A stretch of DNA of 64,000 bases from NCBI GenBank assembly GCA_045656705.1, contig JAZORR010000045.1, positions 18,364 through 82,363 of the forward strand, written 5' to 3'. Source of the DNA: RGIG4576 sp045656705. GTDB taxonomy: Bacteria > Bacteroidota > Bacteroidia > Bacteroidales > Muribaculaceae. Shown here one piece after another: positions 52,045 through 60,740 of this stretch. A program made the position numbers and the translations under genes. The notes beneath the pieces are model-generated. The model saw only the letters and a program-made list of their open reading frames with translations, ran no database searches and had not been told where the DNA came from. The first letter of the stretch is position 1. Each line of letters begins with the position of its first letter.

Positions 52045-52560
52045 TTATTTTGCGTAACCCAATTTCTCAAGTACCAAGTTGCTCACATCTATACGAGGTG
52101 ATGCAAAAATTATACTTTGCGACGATGCACGGTCGAAGATAGCTTGATAACCTCGTTCTTCACTCACTTTCTTGATAGCTTCATACACATCATCTTGTAT
52201 TGGTTTTATAAGCGATTCGCGCTTCTTGAAAAGTTCACCTTGTGGACCGAAATACTTATATCTCAAATCGCTTGCTTCCTTTTCCTTTGCCACGATTTCT
52301 TGTTCTTTATTCTTTTTTTGCTCATCAGTAAGGAACACCATATCACTTTGGAAATTCTTATATAATGTTTCAGCTTCCTTTGCGAGGTTTTCCACTTCCT
52401 TTTCCCAGCGTAGCGACACTTGATTCAGTTGTTCGTTTGCCATTTCGTAAGCAGGAATATTTTTCAAGATATATTCCATATCTACCAATGCAAATTTTTG
52501 AGCATTCGCGCTCACGGCCATTGCCAACACTGCGATAATTATGAATAATGCTTTTTTCAT
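52045..52560 (-). CDS. OmpH/Skp-family periplasmic chaperone, copy 3
   Basis: The 171-aa product has a signal peptide (MKKALFIIIAVLAMAVSANA), FALVDMEYILKNIPAYEMAN and a long coiled coil (about 45-115). The RYKYFGPQGELFKKRESLIK segment is the usual Bacteroidota OmpH form found next to bamA, so this is probably the ancestral copy. The bamA terminator lies between bamA and this gene; no exact promoter box was found (TAAATTCG at 52601-52608 is the closest). Confidence 0.89.
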   Translation of the reverse strand: MKKALFIIIAVLAMAVSANAQKFALVDMEYILKNIPAYEMANEQLNQVSLRWEKEVENLAKEAETLYKNFQSDMVFLTDEQKKNKEQEIVAKEKEASDLRYKYFGPQGELFKKRESLIKPIQDDVYEAIKKVSEERGYQAIFDRASSQSIIFASPRIDVSNLVLEKLGYAK

Positions 52561-52660
52561 ATTAATTTCCTTTTTAAGTTAAATCTATTAATTTGACGTG
52601 CGAATTTAAGTATAGTTTAATACATTCACCACATTTTTGAGGAATATTTCCTAAATTTAA

Positions 52661-52695
52661 AAGTCCTTAACGCATTACAAGTGCATTAAGGACTT
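52661..52695 (-). terminator. Terminator of bamA
   Basis: On the minus strand AAGTCCTTAATGCA/TGCGTTAAGGACTT forms a 14-bp stem (one G-U pair) followed by TTTTAAA, 30 bp past the bamA stop. Confidence 0.8.
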
Positions 52696-52724
52696 CTTTT
52701 CTATATTCTTTTAGCTGATAATGA

Positions 52725-55352
52725 TTAGAATTCTTGACCAAGAACGAAGTGGAAGTGACCACCACCCTTCTTACCATAAACCTTATCAAAACCGTAAGCC
52801 CAGTCGATACCCATCATACCCACCATTGGTAAGAAGATACGCACACCAGCACCTGCCGAACGCTTAAGGTTGAATGGTTGGAATTCGCTCACGCTTGTCC
52901 ATGCATTACCACCTTCCACGAATGCAAGACCATAGATTGTGGTGCTTGGTTGCAACATGAATGGGAAGTGTAACTCAACACAGTAGCGAGTATAAGCATA
53001 ACCTTCCTTTGAGTATGGTGTGAATGCACCATTGTCATAACCACGCAATGCGATAGTTTCTGATGCGTATGTGTAACTTCCCGACATACCATCACCACCT
53101 ACGTAGAATGTTTCGAATGGCGACTTCAAATACTTGTTATAGCTGCCAAGCAAACCAATATCGGCACGAGTCATCAACACAAGTGTCCATTGACCGTCAA
53201 CGTCGGTAAGTGGAGTATATGTGCGAGATTTGAATTTAAGTTTCCAATATTCAATCCACTTATACATTTCCTTCTTTGATTCCACTGTATTTGCTTGCGA
53301 CAATGCTTGCCAATTCTTCTTTCCGAATAGCGAAGCAGGAGGAGTCATATGCATACTCAATGTAAAATCACTACCACTACGAGTATACAATGGATTGTCG
53401 ATACTATTACGAGCAAGTGTCAAACCAAGAATCATTGAGTTAGACACACCATTATTCATATAGTACAAGTAGTCCCAATTCTTCAAGCTATACCATTGGT
53501 AACTCAATTCGGCACTCAAAGTGAAGTAGTCATCTGGCCAATTCAAACGTTTACCGAATCCCACTGTCAAACCACCCATTTGCAAGTATTTATTAGGGTC
53601 GTAAGCACTTTCGTAAGAATAACTGTTACCATAACCATAGTTATTACCATAACCGTATCCATAGCCATAACCATAGTTATACATATAGTTAGTATAGTTG
53701 CTATTATAGTAAGATGAGTTGATACCTGTTTGGCGAGAATAGAAAGCCGATACCGACAACGAGTTAGGACGCTTTCCGCCAAACCATGGATCGAAGAACG
53801 ACACGCTATATGCTTGGTAATACTTAGCATTGGTTTGCGCGCTGATAGTGAATGTTTGACCCTCACCTTGTGGAATAATACCCTTATATGACGAAGGATT
53901 GAACAAGTTCTTCATTGAGAAGTTAGTAAACTTCAAACTCAACTTACCGATGATACCTGTTTGTCCCCAACCTGCCGAGAATTCGATTTGGTCGTTTGCC
54001 TTTGATTCAAGATTGAACAAAATATCTACAGTACCACTTTCTTCATTTGGTTCAGGACGGATATCCATCTTTTCAGGATCGAAGTGACCGGTTTGAGCGA
54101 TTTCACGAGCTGAACGCATCAAGTCATTCTTTGAGAACAACTGACCTGGCTTCACGCGAAGTTCGCGACGCACCACCTTTTCATACAGACGGTCGTTACC
54201 ATTAATCACCACCTTATTAATACGCGCTTGTGGGCCTTCCATCACACGCATTTCAAGTGCCACAGAGTCTTTTTGGATATTATTTTCGATAGGCAAAAGA
54301 TGGAAGAATAGATAACCACGGTTCATATATAGGTTTGACACCGCATCATCATCTTCAGTCACACGCTTGTTGAGAAGTTTTTGGTTATACACATCACCCT
54401 TCTTCATGCCGAGCACTTCATCAAGCACTGCCGAGTTGTACAATGTGTTACCCACCCACTTAATATCTGAAATAAAGTATTGATTACCTTCTTCCACTTT
54501 TAGGTACACATCCACAGTCTTTTCATCAAAATTCACCACGCTATCCGACACGATTCGAGCATCGCGATAACCAAGCTCATTATATTTTTGGATAATCAAA
54601 TTCTTATCCACTTCGTAATCTGACGGAACGAACTTCTTTTGGCTGAAAATTTTCCAAATATTAGTCTTTTCATTGGTCTTTTTCATTGTGCGCTTGATTT
54701 TGCTATCGCTTAGCACTTCGTTGCCATCGATATAAATCTTATGCACCTTCACCTTTTCGTTTCTATTCACATTGATATCCACAATCACCTCATTTTCATT
54801 GCTGAGGTCTTCGCGTTGTGACACATGTACTTCGGCGTTTTTGAAACCCTTATCATCGTAATACTTTTCGATGATTTGTTCGGCACGCTTTGCAATATTA
54901 GGAGTAAATTGGTTACCCTTCATCAATCCTAAGCGTTGCTTGATTTCATCACGCTCGCCTTTTTTCATACCGTTATAATTGATATCCGAGATACGAGGTT
55001 GTGGACGCATAGCAAATTCGAGCCACGCCTTATTGCCACATATCTTATCTACCTTAATTTGCACCTTTGAAAACAAACCTTGACGCCAGAAGCGTTTAGC
55101 CGCTGCCTTAATTTCATCGCCTGGAATTTCTATCACTTGACCAACTGATAAACCAGAGTAGCCAATGATAATATAATCTTCATAATTATCTACACCACTC
55201 ACTTTGATACCAGCAATCTCATACTTTTGAGGCATTCCGGTATACACTATTTTAGGGTTATAGATAGTATCGTTTTGCGTTTGCGCAGTTGCCACAGTGC
55301 TCACTGTGCTGGCTATCATTGCAAAAAATGCAAGTAGTAACTTATATCGCAT
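52725..55352 (-). CDS. bamA: Outer-membrane protein assembly factor BamA
   Basis: BamA inserts beta-barrel proteins into the outer membrane. The 875-aa protein has a signal peptide (LLLAFFAMIASTVSTVATAQ), five POTRA domains (about 45-460), and a 16-strand barrel ending HFHFVLGQEF with the C-terminal Phe signal. The barrel has a low-complexity Tyr/Gly/Asn insertion (residues ~545-587, YGYGYGYGNNYGYG), probably an extracellular loop. It follows uppS by 42 bp. Confidence 0.93.
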   Translation of the reverse strand: MRYKLLLAFFAMIASTVSTVATAQTQNDTIYNPKIVYTGMPQKYEIAGIKVSGVDNYEDYIIIGYSGLSVGQVIEIPGDEIKAAAKRFWRQGLFSKVQIKVDKICGNKAWLEFAMRPQPRISDINYNGMKKGERDEIKQRLGLMKGNQFTPNIAKRAEQIIEKYYDDKGFKNAEVHVSQREDLSNENEVIVDINVNRNEKVKVHKIYIDGNEVLSDSKIKRTMKKTNEKTNIWKIFSQKKFVPSDYEVDKNLIIQKYNELGYRDARIVSDSVVNFDEKTVDVYLKVEEGNQYFISDIKWVGNTLYNSAVLDEVLGMKKGDVYNQKLLNKRVTEDDDAVSNLYMNRGYLFFHLLPIENNIQKDSVALEMRVMEGPQARINKVVINGNDRLYEKVVRRELRVKPGQLFSKNDLMRSAREIAQTGHFDPEKMDIRPEPNEESGTVDILFNLESKANDQIEFSAGWGQTGIIGKLSLKFTNFSMKNLFNPSSYKGIIPQGEGQTFTISAQTNAKYYQAYSVSFFDPWFGGKRPNSLSVSAFYSRQTGINSSYYNSNYTNYMYNYGYGYGYGYGNNYGYGNSYSYESAYDPNKYLQMGGLTVGFGKRLNWPDDYFTLSAELSYQWYSLKNWDYLYYMNNGVSNSMILGLTLARNSIDNPLYTRSGSDFTLSMHMTPPASLFGKKNWQALSQANTVESKKEMYKWIEYWKLKFKSRTYTPLTDVDGQWTLVLMTRADIGLLGSYNKYLKSPFETFYVGGDGMSGSYTYASETIALRGYDNGAFTPYSKEGYAYTRYCVELHFPFMLQPSTTIYGLAFVEGGNAWTSVSEFQPFNLKRSAGAGVRIFLPMVGMMGIDWAYGFDKVYGKKGGGHFHFVLGQEF

Positions 55353-55394
55353 ATCTTTTATATAATATATTCTGTAGTTAAGTTTCGTTCTGTA

Positions 55395-56144
55395 TTACTT
55401 ATTTTCGCTCACCTGTTCGCTTGTCTTTCCATATCGGCGTTCTCTGTGTTGATATTCCAAGATTGCTGCATAGAAATCTTCTTTCGAGAAATCAGGCCAA
55501 TATTTTTCTGAGAAATACAATTCAGAATAAGCAATTTGCCATAACAGATAGTTGCTGATGCGCAAATCTCCACCTGTGCGTATCAGCAAATCAGGGTCGG
55601 GCATATTCTTTGTTGCCAATGAAGCATCGAAGAGTTCACCATCAATGTCGTCAACATCTATTTCACCATTCTTAGCCTTTGTCGCAATGGTTTTACATGC
55701 CTCAAGTATTTCCCAACGAGATGAGTAGCTCAATGCCAATACGAGTGTCAAGCCGTTGCAGTGTGAAGTATCCATCATACACTTACGCAATCTTGTCGAC
55801 GCAAATTCTGGCATGCGCTCAATATCTCCTATCATATCTAAACGCACATTATTTTTTATCAAATCGGGTGTTTCGCGTTCGATAGCCACCACGATAAGAT
55901 TCATAAGTGCATCCACTTCTTCTTTCGGTCTGCTCCAATTCTCGGTAGAGAATGTGTAGAGTGTGAGATATTTCACACCCACTTCCGACGCAGCTTCGGT
56001 GATTTGACGCACAGTATTCACACCCTCCACATGGCCCATCGACCTGTCGAGGTTGCGTTGCTTGGCCCATCGACCATTTCCGTCCATAATCACTGCCACA
56101 TGCTTCGGCAAGCGACTCTTATCTATGTTATTTGCCAATGACAT
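55395..56144 (-). CDS. uppS: Isoprenyl (undecaprenyl) diphosphate synthase
   Basis: UppS makes undecaprenyl diphosphate, the lipid carrier for peptidoglycan and surface glycans. The 249-aa protein has HVAVIMDGNGRWAKQRNL (catalytic Asp21), LTLYTFSTENWSRPKEEV, and DLLIRTGGDLRISNYLLWQI with the C-terminal RxG/SE substrate motifs. It lies between the PorG-like gene and bamA, a conserved Bacteroidales order. Confidence 0.95.
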   Translation of the reverse strand: MSLANNIDKSRLPKHVAVIMDGNGRWAKQRNLDRSMGHVEGVNTVRQITEAASEVGVKYLTLYTFSTENWSRPKEEVDALMNLIVVAIERETPDLIKNNVRLDMIGDIERMPEFASTRLRKCMMDTSHCNGLTLVLALSYSSRWEILEACKTIATKAKNGEIDVDDIDGELFDASLATKNMPDPDLLIRTGGDLRISNYLLWQIAYSELYFSEKYWPDFSKEDFYAAILEYQHRERRYGKTSEQVSENK

Positions 56145-56174
56145 ATTAATATTGCATTGATAAATTATTCACTT

Positions 56175-56843
56175 TCACTCTACATAATGGCAAGTCTTGC
56201 ATCGTTTCCCAAATTCGTAGGTCACACTCACAAGTGCAAGCGAATACCAATCGGTATTTTTTGCAAACGAATGCTTTATGCCATTCAAATCGCTTAATCC
56301 ATCCACTTTGTCGCCGAAGCACTTACGCATCGTAAACTCAAAGCCTATGTTTAAGCGTTCTTTCAATTTATATTTCACACCCACACCCATCGGTATGTTC
56401 ATCGCAAAAGAGGTATTACCTTCGGCCCACGCCACATTTGCGCCCAATCCCACTGTGAGATATGGTGTTATTCGTTTCAATTTCAAATAAGAAGCTCCTA
56501 TTCCGTAATTCAAGAAGTTAAATTCTATTTGAGCTCCTATATCACACAAGGTAGAACTGAAATCATAGTTATTTCCCTCTGGAAACACCATATTGTTCTC
56601 GGCGCTGTTTCCACTCAAATTAGCCACTGCCAAATTGGCTTTCACAGCCCATCGCGTAGAAGGGAGATAGCGATATATCACTCCTCCTGCCAAACCTTGT
56701 TTTTTAAGTACACTGCTTTTATTCACATCGCCAAGATAACCACTCAAGCCCAAGCCAGCACCCATCTCATAGCGATATTCTTGCGCGCTCATCATCAGAG
56801 TCACGCTCACAAGCATCAATATAGTGGTCAACACTCTTTTCAT
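56175..56843 (-). CDS. PorG/DUF6089-like outer-membrane beta-barrel
   Basis: The 222-aa product has a signal peptide (cleavage after MMSAQ) and alternating strands consistent with an 8-strand barrel: YEMGAGLGLSGYLGDVNKSS at the N-terminus, then repeated GxGxxx strands, and a C-terminal WYSLALVSVTYEFGKRCKTC. The CKTCHYVE tail is a conserved feature of this gene position. Related PorG contributes to type IX secretion in Porphyromonas, but no other T9SS genes are here. It begins the uppS-bamA unit. Confidence 0.78.
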   Translation of the reverse strand: MKRVLTTILMLVSVTLMMSAQEYRYEMGAGLGLSGYLGDVNKSSVLKKQGLAGGVIYRYLPSTRWAVKANLAVANLSGNSAENNMVFPEGNNYDFSSTLCDIGAQIEFNFLNYGIGASYLKLKRITPYLTVGLGANVAWAEGNTSFAMNIPMGVGVKYKLKERLNIGFEFTMRKCFGDKVDGLSDLNGIKHSFAKNTDWYSLALVSVTYEFGKRCKTCHYVE

Positions 56844-56926
56844 AACCTCTTTCTATCTTCTATTCTTTTTTAGATAAAACGATGATTTGCTACAAAAAGT
56901 ATATCGGCCGCCACCTCACTTCACAA

Positions 56927-58435
56927 TCAATACAATGGTTTAAAGGTCAATCTATTGATTACACCTCTCCATATATTATCGTAAAGTTCTACTCTTTCGC
57001 CCTTTCCACCGAATATATATATATACGGACATTCCCACGATGTGATAGCTTCGGTTGCTCTCGACTTCACACGCATCGATGCAGGAAGACTTGTTTGCAT
57101 CATAGTCCACTCATCGCTACCCGCGCTACTGCGAGATTCGGTCAAAGTGCTATTCACCACAAATGCTTGAGCATCGTAGAATGGTTCGATATATTCAGGC
57201 AATTGCAAATTATCGTTTGCAGGAATCCAAGTCAAGCCCTTATCGTTTGACATCGACACTTCTTTGATAACTGTACCATCAGAGAGCGAACCTCCCATAG
57301 CCAATAGCACAGGTTCTGTAAAACCTACCATTCTATCGTGGTCGAAATACACTGCGTAATACGAAATCAATGTCACACCTGTAAGATATCCGATGTGAAT
57401 ACCATCGCGGTTTACGATGCCCCATTGTGTGCCATCATATCCCCACACATATTGAGTACATTCGCCATTAGGAAGAGTACCACCTATCATCACCACTTGG
57501 TCGCTCACTGCCCATCTCGATTCCACCTTCACCAATTGCGACATTCCCGAAACTGGGAAACCTGCAGGTATTTCAGTAGCCACGAAATCTGACTTCATAG
57601 GATATTGAGCGTGCTTATACACATTTCCGTCGTAGGTAATACCGAGCAATGTAGAGCCATAAGCACCAATAAGTGAATACATTGTAGTACCACATTCACT
57701 CCATTCAAGACCATCTTGCGAAGTATATAGTGCATTATTTTCGTCGAGGATATATAGAGCATCATCGGTAGCTGTGAACGAGCTGATATTTGGCACAAAA
57801 TCAAATTCCTTACGATTCTTTTGCCAACGATTAGCAGCCACATCATTAGTCACCGACATCACATAGCCTTTCAAGTCCTTAATCAAGCAGTAAAATGCAT
57901 CATTAAATTGCACTGTCTTTTGCTCCAATGGAGTAGTGTAAGAAGGCAAGCTGCGACGCGCCATTTCACTCCAGTATAGAGTATCAGGATCCACTTGATG
58001 CACGTTCACCTTTATAGTGTAAGTCTTCACATTGGTCAAGTCCACCGAGTGAATTGTATACTTCACATCACCTGTAAAGTCGATTGAGTCTTCACTTTTG
58101 TATGCAAACACGGTGTCCTTCATCCAAGTACCACCTGTCACATGAAATTCTGATGCCGAACAAGCAGTGTGAGTCATTTTCACCTTCAAGCCCGAAATTC
58201 TTGTACCCTTTGGCAATGAATCGGCATTGTAAATCAATCCCTTGTCCAAATCGATAGTAAAGAATACGCTATCCAGATTATCAAGCAACTCTTCATTTGG
58301 TTGCAATGAAAATTCTGTAATCACCACACTATTACTTAGCAACACTTCGCCTTCTTCATCATTTTTATTGCAAGAGAATAACAACGTAGTCAATATTGCG
58401 CCCAACAATAGGCATATAGGAAATTTTTTGTTCAT
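56927..58435 (-). CDS. DUF6242-type lipoprotein with BNR/propeller-like repeats
   Basis: From the ATG at 58435 the 502-aa product has a lipoprotein signal (lipobox LLFSCNK), an N-terminal Ig-like segment (about 35-135, ending TIKVNVHQVDPDTLYWSEMA), and a repeat region (about 150-480) with beta-propeller signatures such as LYTSQDGLEWSECG and SNDKGLTWIPA. Role unknown. An in-frame start at 58474 is less likely. It lies upstream of the PorG-uppS-bamA unit and is divergent from prmC. Confidence 0.75.
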   Translation of the reverse strand: MNKKFPICLLLGAILTTLLFSCNKNDEEGEVLLSNSVVITEFSLQPNEELLDNLDSVFFTIDLDKGLIYNADSLPKGTRISGLKVKMTHTACSASEFHVTGGTWMKDTVFAYKSEDSIDFTGDVKYTIHSVDLTNVKTYTIKVNVHQVDPDTLYWSEMARRSLPSYTTPLEQKTVQFNDAFYCLIKDLKGYVMSVTNDVAANRWQKNRKEFDFVPNISSFTATDDALYILDENNALYTSQDGLEWSECGTTMYSLIGAYGSTLLGITYDGNVYKHAQYPMKSDFVATEIPAGFPVSGMSQLVKVESRWAVSDQVVMIGGTLPNGECTQYVWGYDGTQWGIVNRDGIHIGYLTGVTLISYYAVYFDHDRMVGFTEPVLLAMGGSLSDGTVIKEVSMSNDKGLTWIPANDNLQLPEYIEPFYDAQAFVVNSTLTESRSSAGSDEWTMMQTSLPASMRVKSRATEAITSWECPYIYIFGGKGERVELYDNIWRGVINRLTFKPLY

Positions 58436-58459
58436 TTTCTTTAAATTATTTTCAAAATG

Positions 58460-58467
58460 CAAATTTA
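58460..58467 (-). promoter_or_regulatory. -7 box of the DUF6242 gene
   Basis: The minus strand reads TAAATTTG, fitting TAnnTTTG, 24 bp before the ATG at 58435. No -33 TTTG is seen. On the other side, TAACTTTA (58671-58678, plus) is one mismatch from the same box, just before prmC. Confidence 0.4.
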
Positions 58468-58683
58468 GTAACATTTTTTCTAAAAAATCGGTTAACTGCC
58501 CATTTTTTAATATTGTTCACACTATCTGCTTTGTTTTAACACTAATTTTTCAACTTACAAAAGTAATAAAAATACTTTATTCATCTTATATGATTATGAA
58601 TATTAAGCACCTTTTCACCCTTATTTCATTAATTTTCACATTGGCAACACCAATTTTCAACATTTTTACTTAACTTTACACCT

Positions 58684-59529
58684 ATGAAACAGTCGTTACT
58701 ACATATTAAGGACACCCTTTCGCCTCATTTTTCGCAAGGCGAAGTGCGAAGCATCACCAAAATCATTTTTGAGCATCTTATGGGATATTCTCAAGTGGAT
58801 ATCATCATGCACGATGCCGACACGCTGAGTCCTTTCATCAAAGATAAAATCGAGCGAGTGCTTGAGCGTATTCTCCGACACGAACCCATCCAATACATTT
58901 TCAACGATGCCTATTTTCAAGGGTTCCATCTCAAAGTTACTCCCCACACGCTCATTCCTCGCCCCGAAACCGAGCAACTCGTGGATATTATCGTCGAAGA
59001 AAATTCTTCATCGTCCGACCTTCGTGTGCTCGACATTGGCACTGGCAGTGGAGCCATCGCCATTGCATTGGCACGCGCGTTGAAGTTTCCTATGGTAGAT
59101 GCCTTCGATATTTCGGCAGAGGCACTCGAAGTGGCTAAAGAGAATGCCACAAACCTCAAGGCTAAGGTAAATTTCAGCCTCACCGACATTCTCACCACCC
59201 CCCTTCCACCTGCTCCTTGCTACGACATCATAGTGAGCAATCCTCCTTATGTCACCGATAGCGAACGCGCCGAAATGGAGGCCAATGTTCTCGACTACGA
59301 ACCTCACACAGCACTTTTCGTACCCGACGCCGATCCTCTGCTATTTTATCGTGCGATAGCCATTTACGCTTCTAAGGCACTTGTGGCAGGCGGACGCATT
59401 TATTTCGAGATAAATCGTAGTTTTGGCAAAGAAACTGCCCAATTACTCACCGAGAATGGTTTCACCGATGCTCGTGTAGTGAAAGATATGTATGCTTGCG
59501 ACCGATTTGTAGTAGCCACAAAATTGTAA
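58684..59529 (+). CDS. prmC: Release factor glutamine methyltransferase
   Basis: PrmC methylates the GGQ glutamine of RF1 and RF2 using SAM. The 281-aa protein has the N-terminal helical RF-binding domain (about 1-85), RPETEQLVD, the SAM-binding VLDIGTGSGAIAIALA (115-130) and the catalytic NPPY at 186-189. It starts the prmC-recX-comF unit. Confidence 0.95.
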   Translation: MKQSLLHIKDTLSPHFSQGEVRSITKIIFEHLMGYSQVDIIMHDADTLSPFIKDKIERVLERILRHEPIQYIFNDAYFQGFHLKVTPHTLIPRPETEQLVDIIVEENSSSSDLRVLDIGTGSGAIAIALARALKFPMVDAFDISAEALEVAKENATNLKAKVNFSLTDILTTPLPPAPCYDIIVSNPPYVTDSERAEMEANVLDYEPHTALFVPDADPLLFYRAIAIYASKALVAGGRIYFEINRSFGKETAQLLTENGFTDARVVKDMYACDRFVVATKL

Positions 59530-59536
59530 TCCCATT

Positions 59537-60040
59537 ATGAAAGCAAAAAGAACCATTACAGCCGAAAGGGCTTTGACTCGTGCGGCGGCCCTTTGTGTAG
59601 TTTGCGAACAGGCCGAGAGCGATATTCGCCGAAAACTTCTTTCGTGGGGATTACCTTCTGCCGAAACCGACGAGGTGATTCAGTGCCTCATCGATGAGCA
59701 ATTTCTCGACGAGAAACGATTTGCATCGGCTTTCGTTCACGACAAATTCCATTTCGAAGGTTGGGGACGCATAAAAATTGCTTACCAACTACGCACCAAA
59801 GCCATCTCAAGCGAAATCATCGACAATGCTCTCACTCTCATCGACGAAGAGGAATACTTCGACAAACTCAAACACATTCTCTCAAATAAGATGTTTATGC
59901 TCTCGTCGAAAGAACCTTTACAAGCTAAGGCATCGCTTGTGCGTTTTGCTTTATCGCGTGGATTTGAGCCAAACCTCATCTATAAATGCTTGCCCCTAAT
60001 ATCCAACGACGACGACGATGATGATGAATATTTCGATTAA
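59537..60040 (+). CDS. recX: RecX family regulator of RecA
   Basis: RecX restrains RecA filaments. The 167-aa protein has three-helix RecX repeats: RRKLLSWGLPSAETDEVIQC, FLDEKRFASAFVHDKF followed by GWGRIKIAYQLRTKAISSEI, and a C-terminal repeat (KASLVRFALSRGFEPNLIYK). Its tail is poly-acidic (SNDDDDDDEYFD), encoded in the overlap with comF. It lies 8 bp after prmC. Confidence 0.88.
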   Translation: MKAKRTITAERALTRAAALCVVCEQAESDIRRKLLSWGLPSAETDEVIQCLIDEQFLDEKRFASAFVHDKFHFEGWGRIKIAYQLRTKAISSEIIDNALTLIDEEEYFDKLKHILSNKMFMLSSKEPLQAKASLVRFALSRGFEPNLIYKCLPLISNDDDDDDEYFD

Positions 60041-60731
60041 AACACTTGCTTCGGCATTGCTCGATGTCATTTTCCCACGCACTTGCTCGGTGTGTGGTAT
60101 GGTGCTTGCTTCGCACGAAAAGCATATCTGCACCAAGTGTTCGATATCGATACCTCGCACCCTGTTTCACTTGCACAAGTTCAACCCTATGGAGCAACTC
60201 TTTGCAGGCAAAATCGCTTTTGAGAGAGCCACAGGGTTCTTCTTCTACGACAAAGAAACGCCATATTCCAACATTCTTCACGACCTCAAATATCGCAATC
60301 TGCCCCAACTCGGCAGTTACTTTGCTTCGCTTTTCGCTAAAGAATTAGCACCTTACAATTACTTCAGCGATATAGACTACATCATTCCTGTGCCACTTCA
60401 CAAGAGCAAACTCATAAAGCGTGGATATAATCAGAGCGAAATGATTGCTAATGGGCTGGCTGAAGTGCTGAATTTGCCTGTACTCACCAATGTGATTGTG
60501 GCCACACGCCCTCACGAAACACAAACCCACAAAGGCATATACGAACGCTGGCAAAACACTCAAGATGTGTTTGACGCTCAGCACACCCACATTATTGAGG
60601 GTAAGCACATACTCATCGTAGACGATGTGGTCACCACTGGAGCCACCTTACTCAATGCGGCTCTCACCATTGCCGATGTGCCGAATGTGAAAATAAGTTT
60701 TGCCACACTCGGCGTGGCACGACTATCATAG
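60018..60731 (+). CDS. comF: ComF family phosphoribosyltransferase-like protein
   Basis: The 237-aa protein has an N-terminal zinc-ribbon-like set of Cys (23, 26, 38, 41) and a type I phosphoribosyltransferase domain with the PRPP loop HILIVDDVVTTGATLLNAAL (about 199-218). ComF homologues are linked to DNA uptake, but this one may be a general PRTase. It overlaps recX by 23 bp; three consecutive ATGs (60018, 60021, 60024) leave the exact start open, and the third gives MNISIKTL. Confidence 0.87.
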   Translation: MMMNISIKTLASALLDVIFPRTCSVCGMVLASHEKHICTKCSISIPRTLFHLHKFNPMEQLFAGKIAFERATGFFFYDKETPYSNILHDLKYRNLPQLGSYFASLFAKELAPYNYFSDIDYIIPVPLHKSKLIKRGYNQSEMIANGLAEVLNLPVLTNVIVATRPHETQTHKGIYERWQNTQDVFDAQHTHIIEGKHILIVDDVVTTGATLLNAALTIADVPNVKISFATLGVARLS

Positions 60732-60740
60732 AATTTCGCG

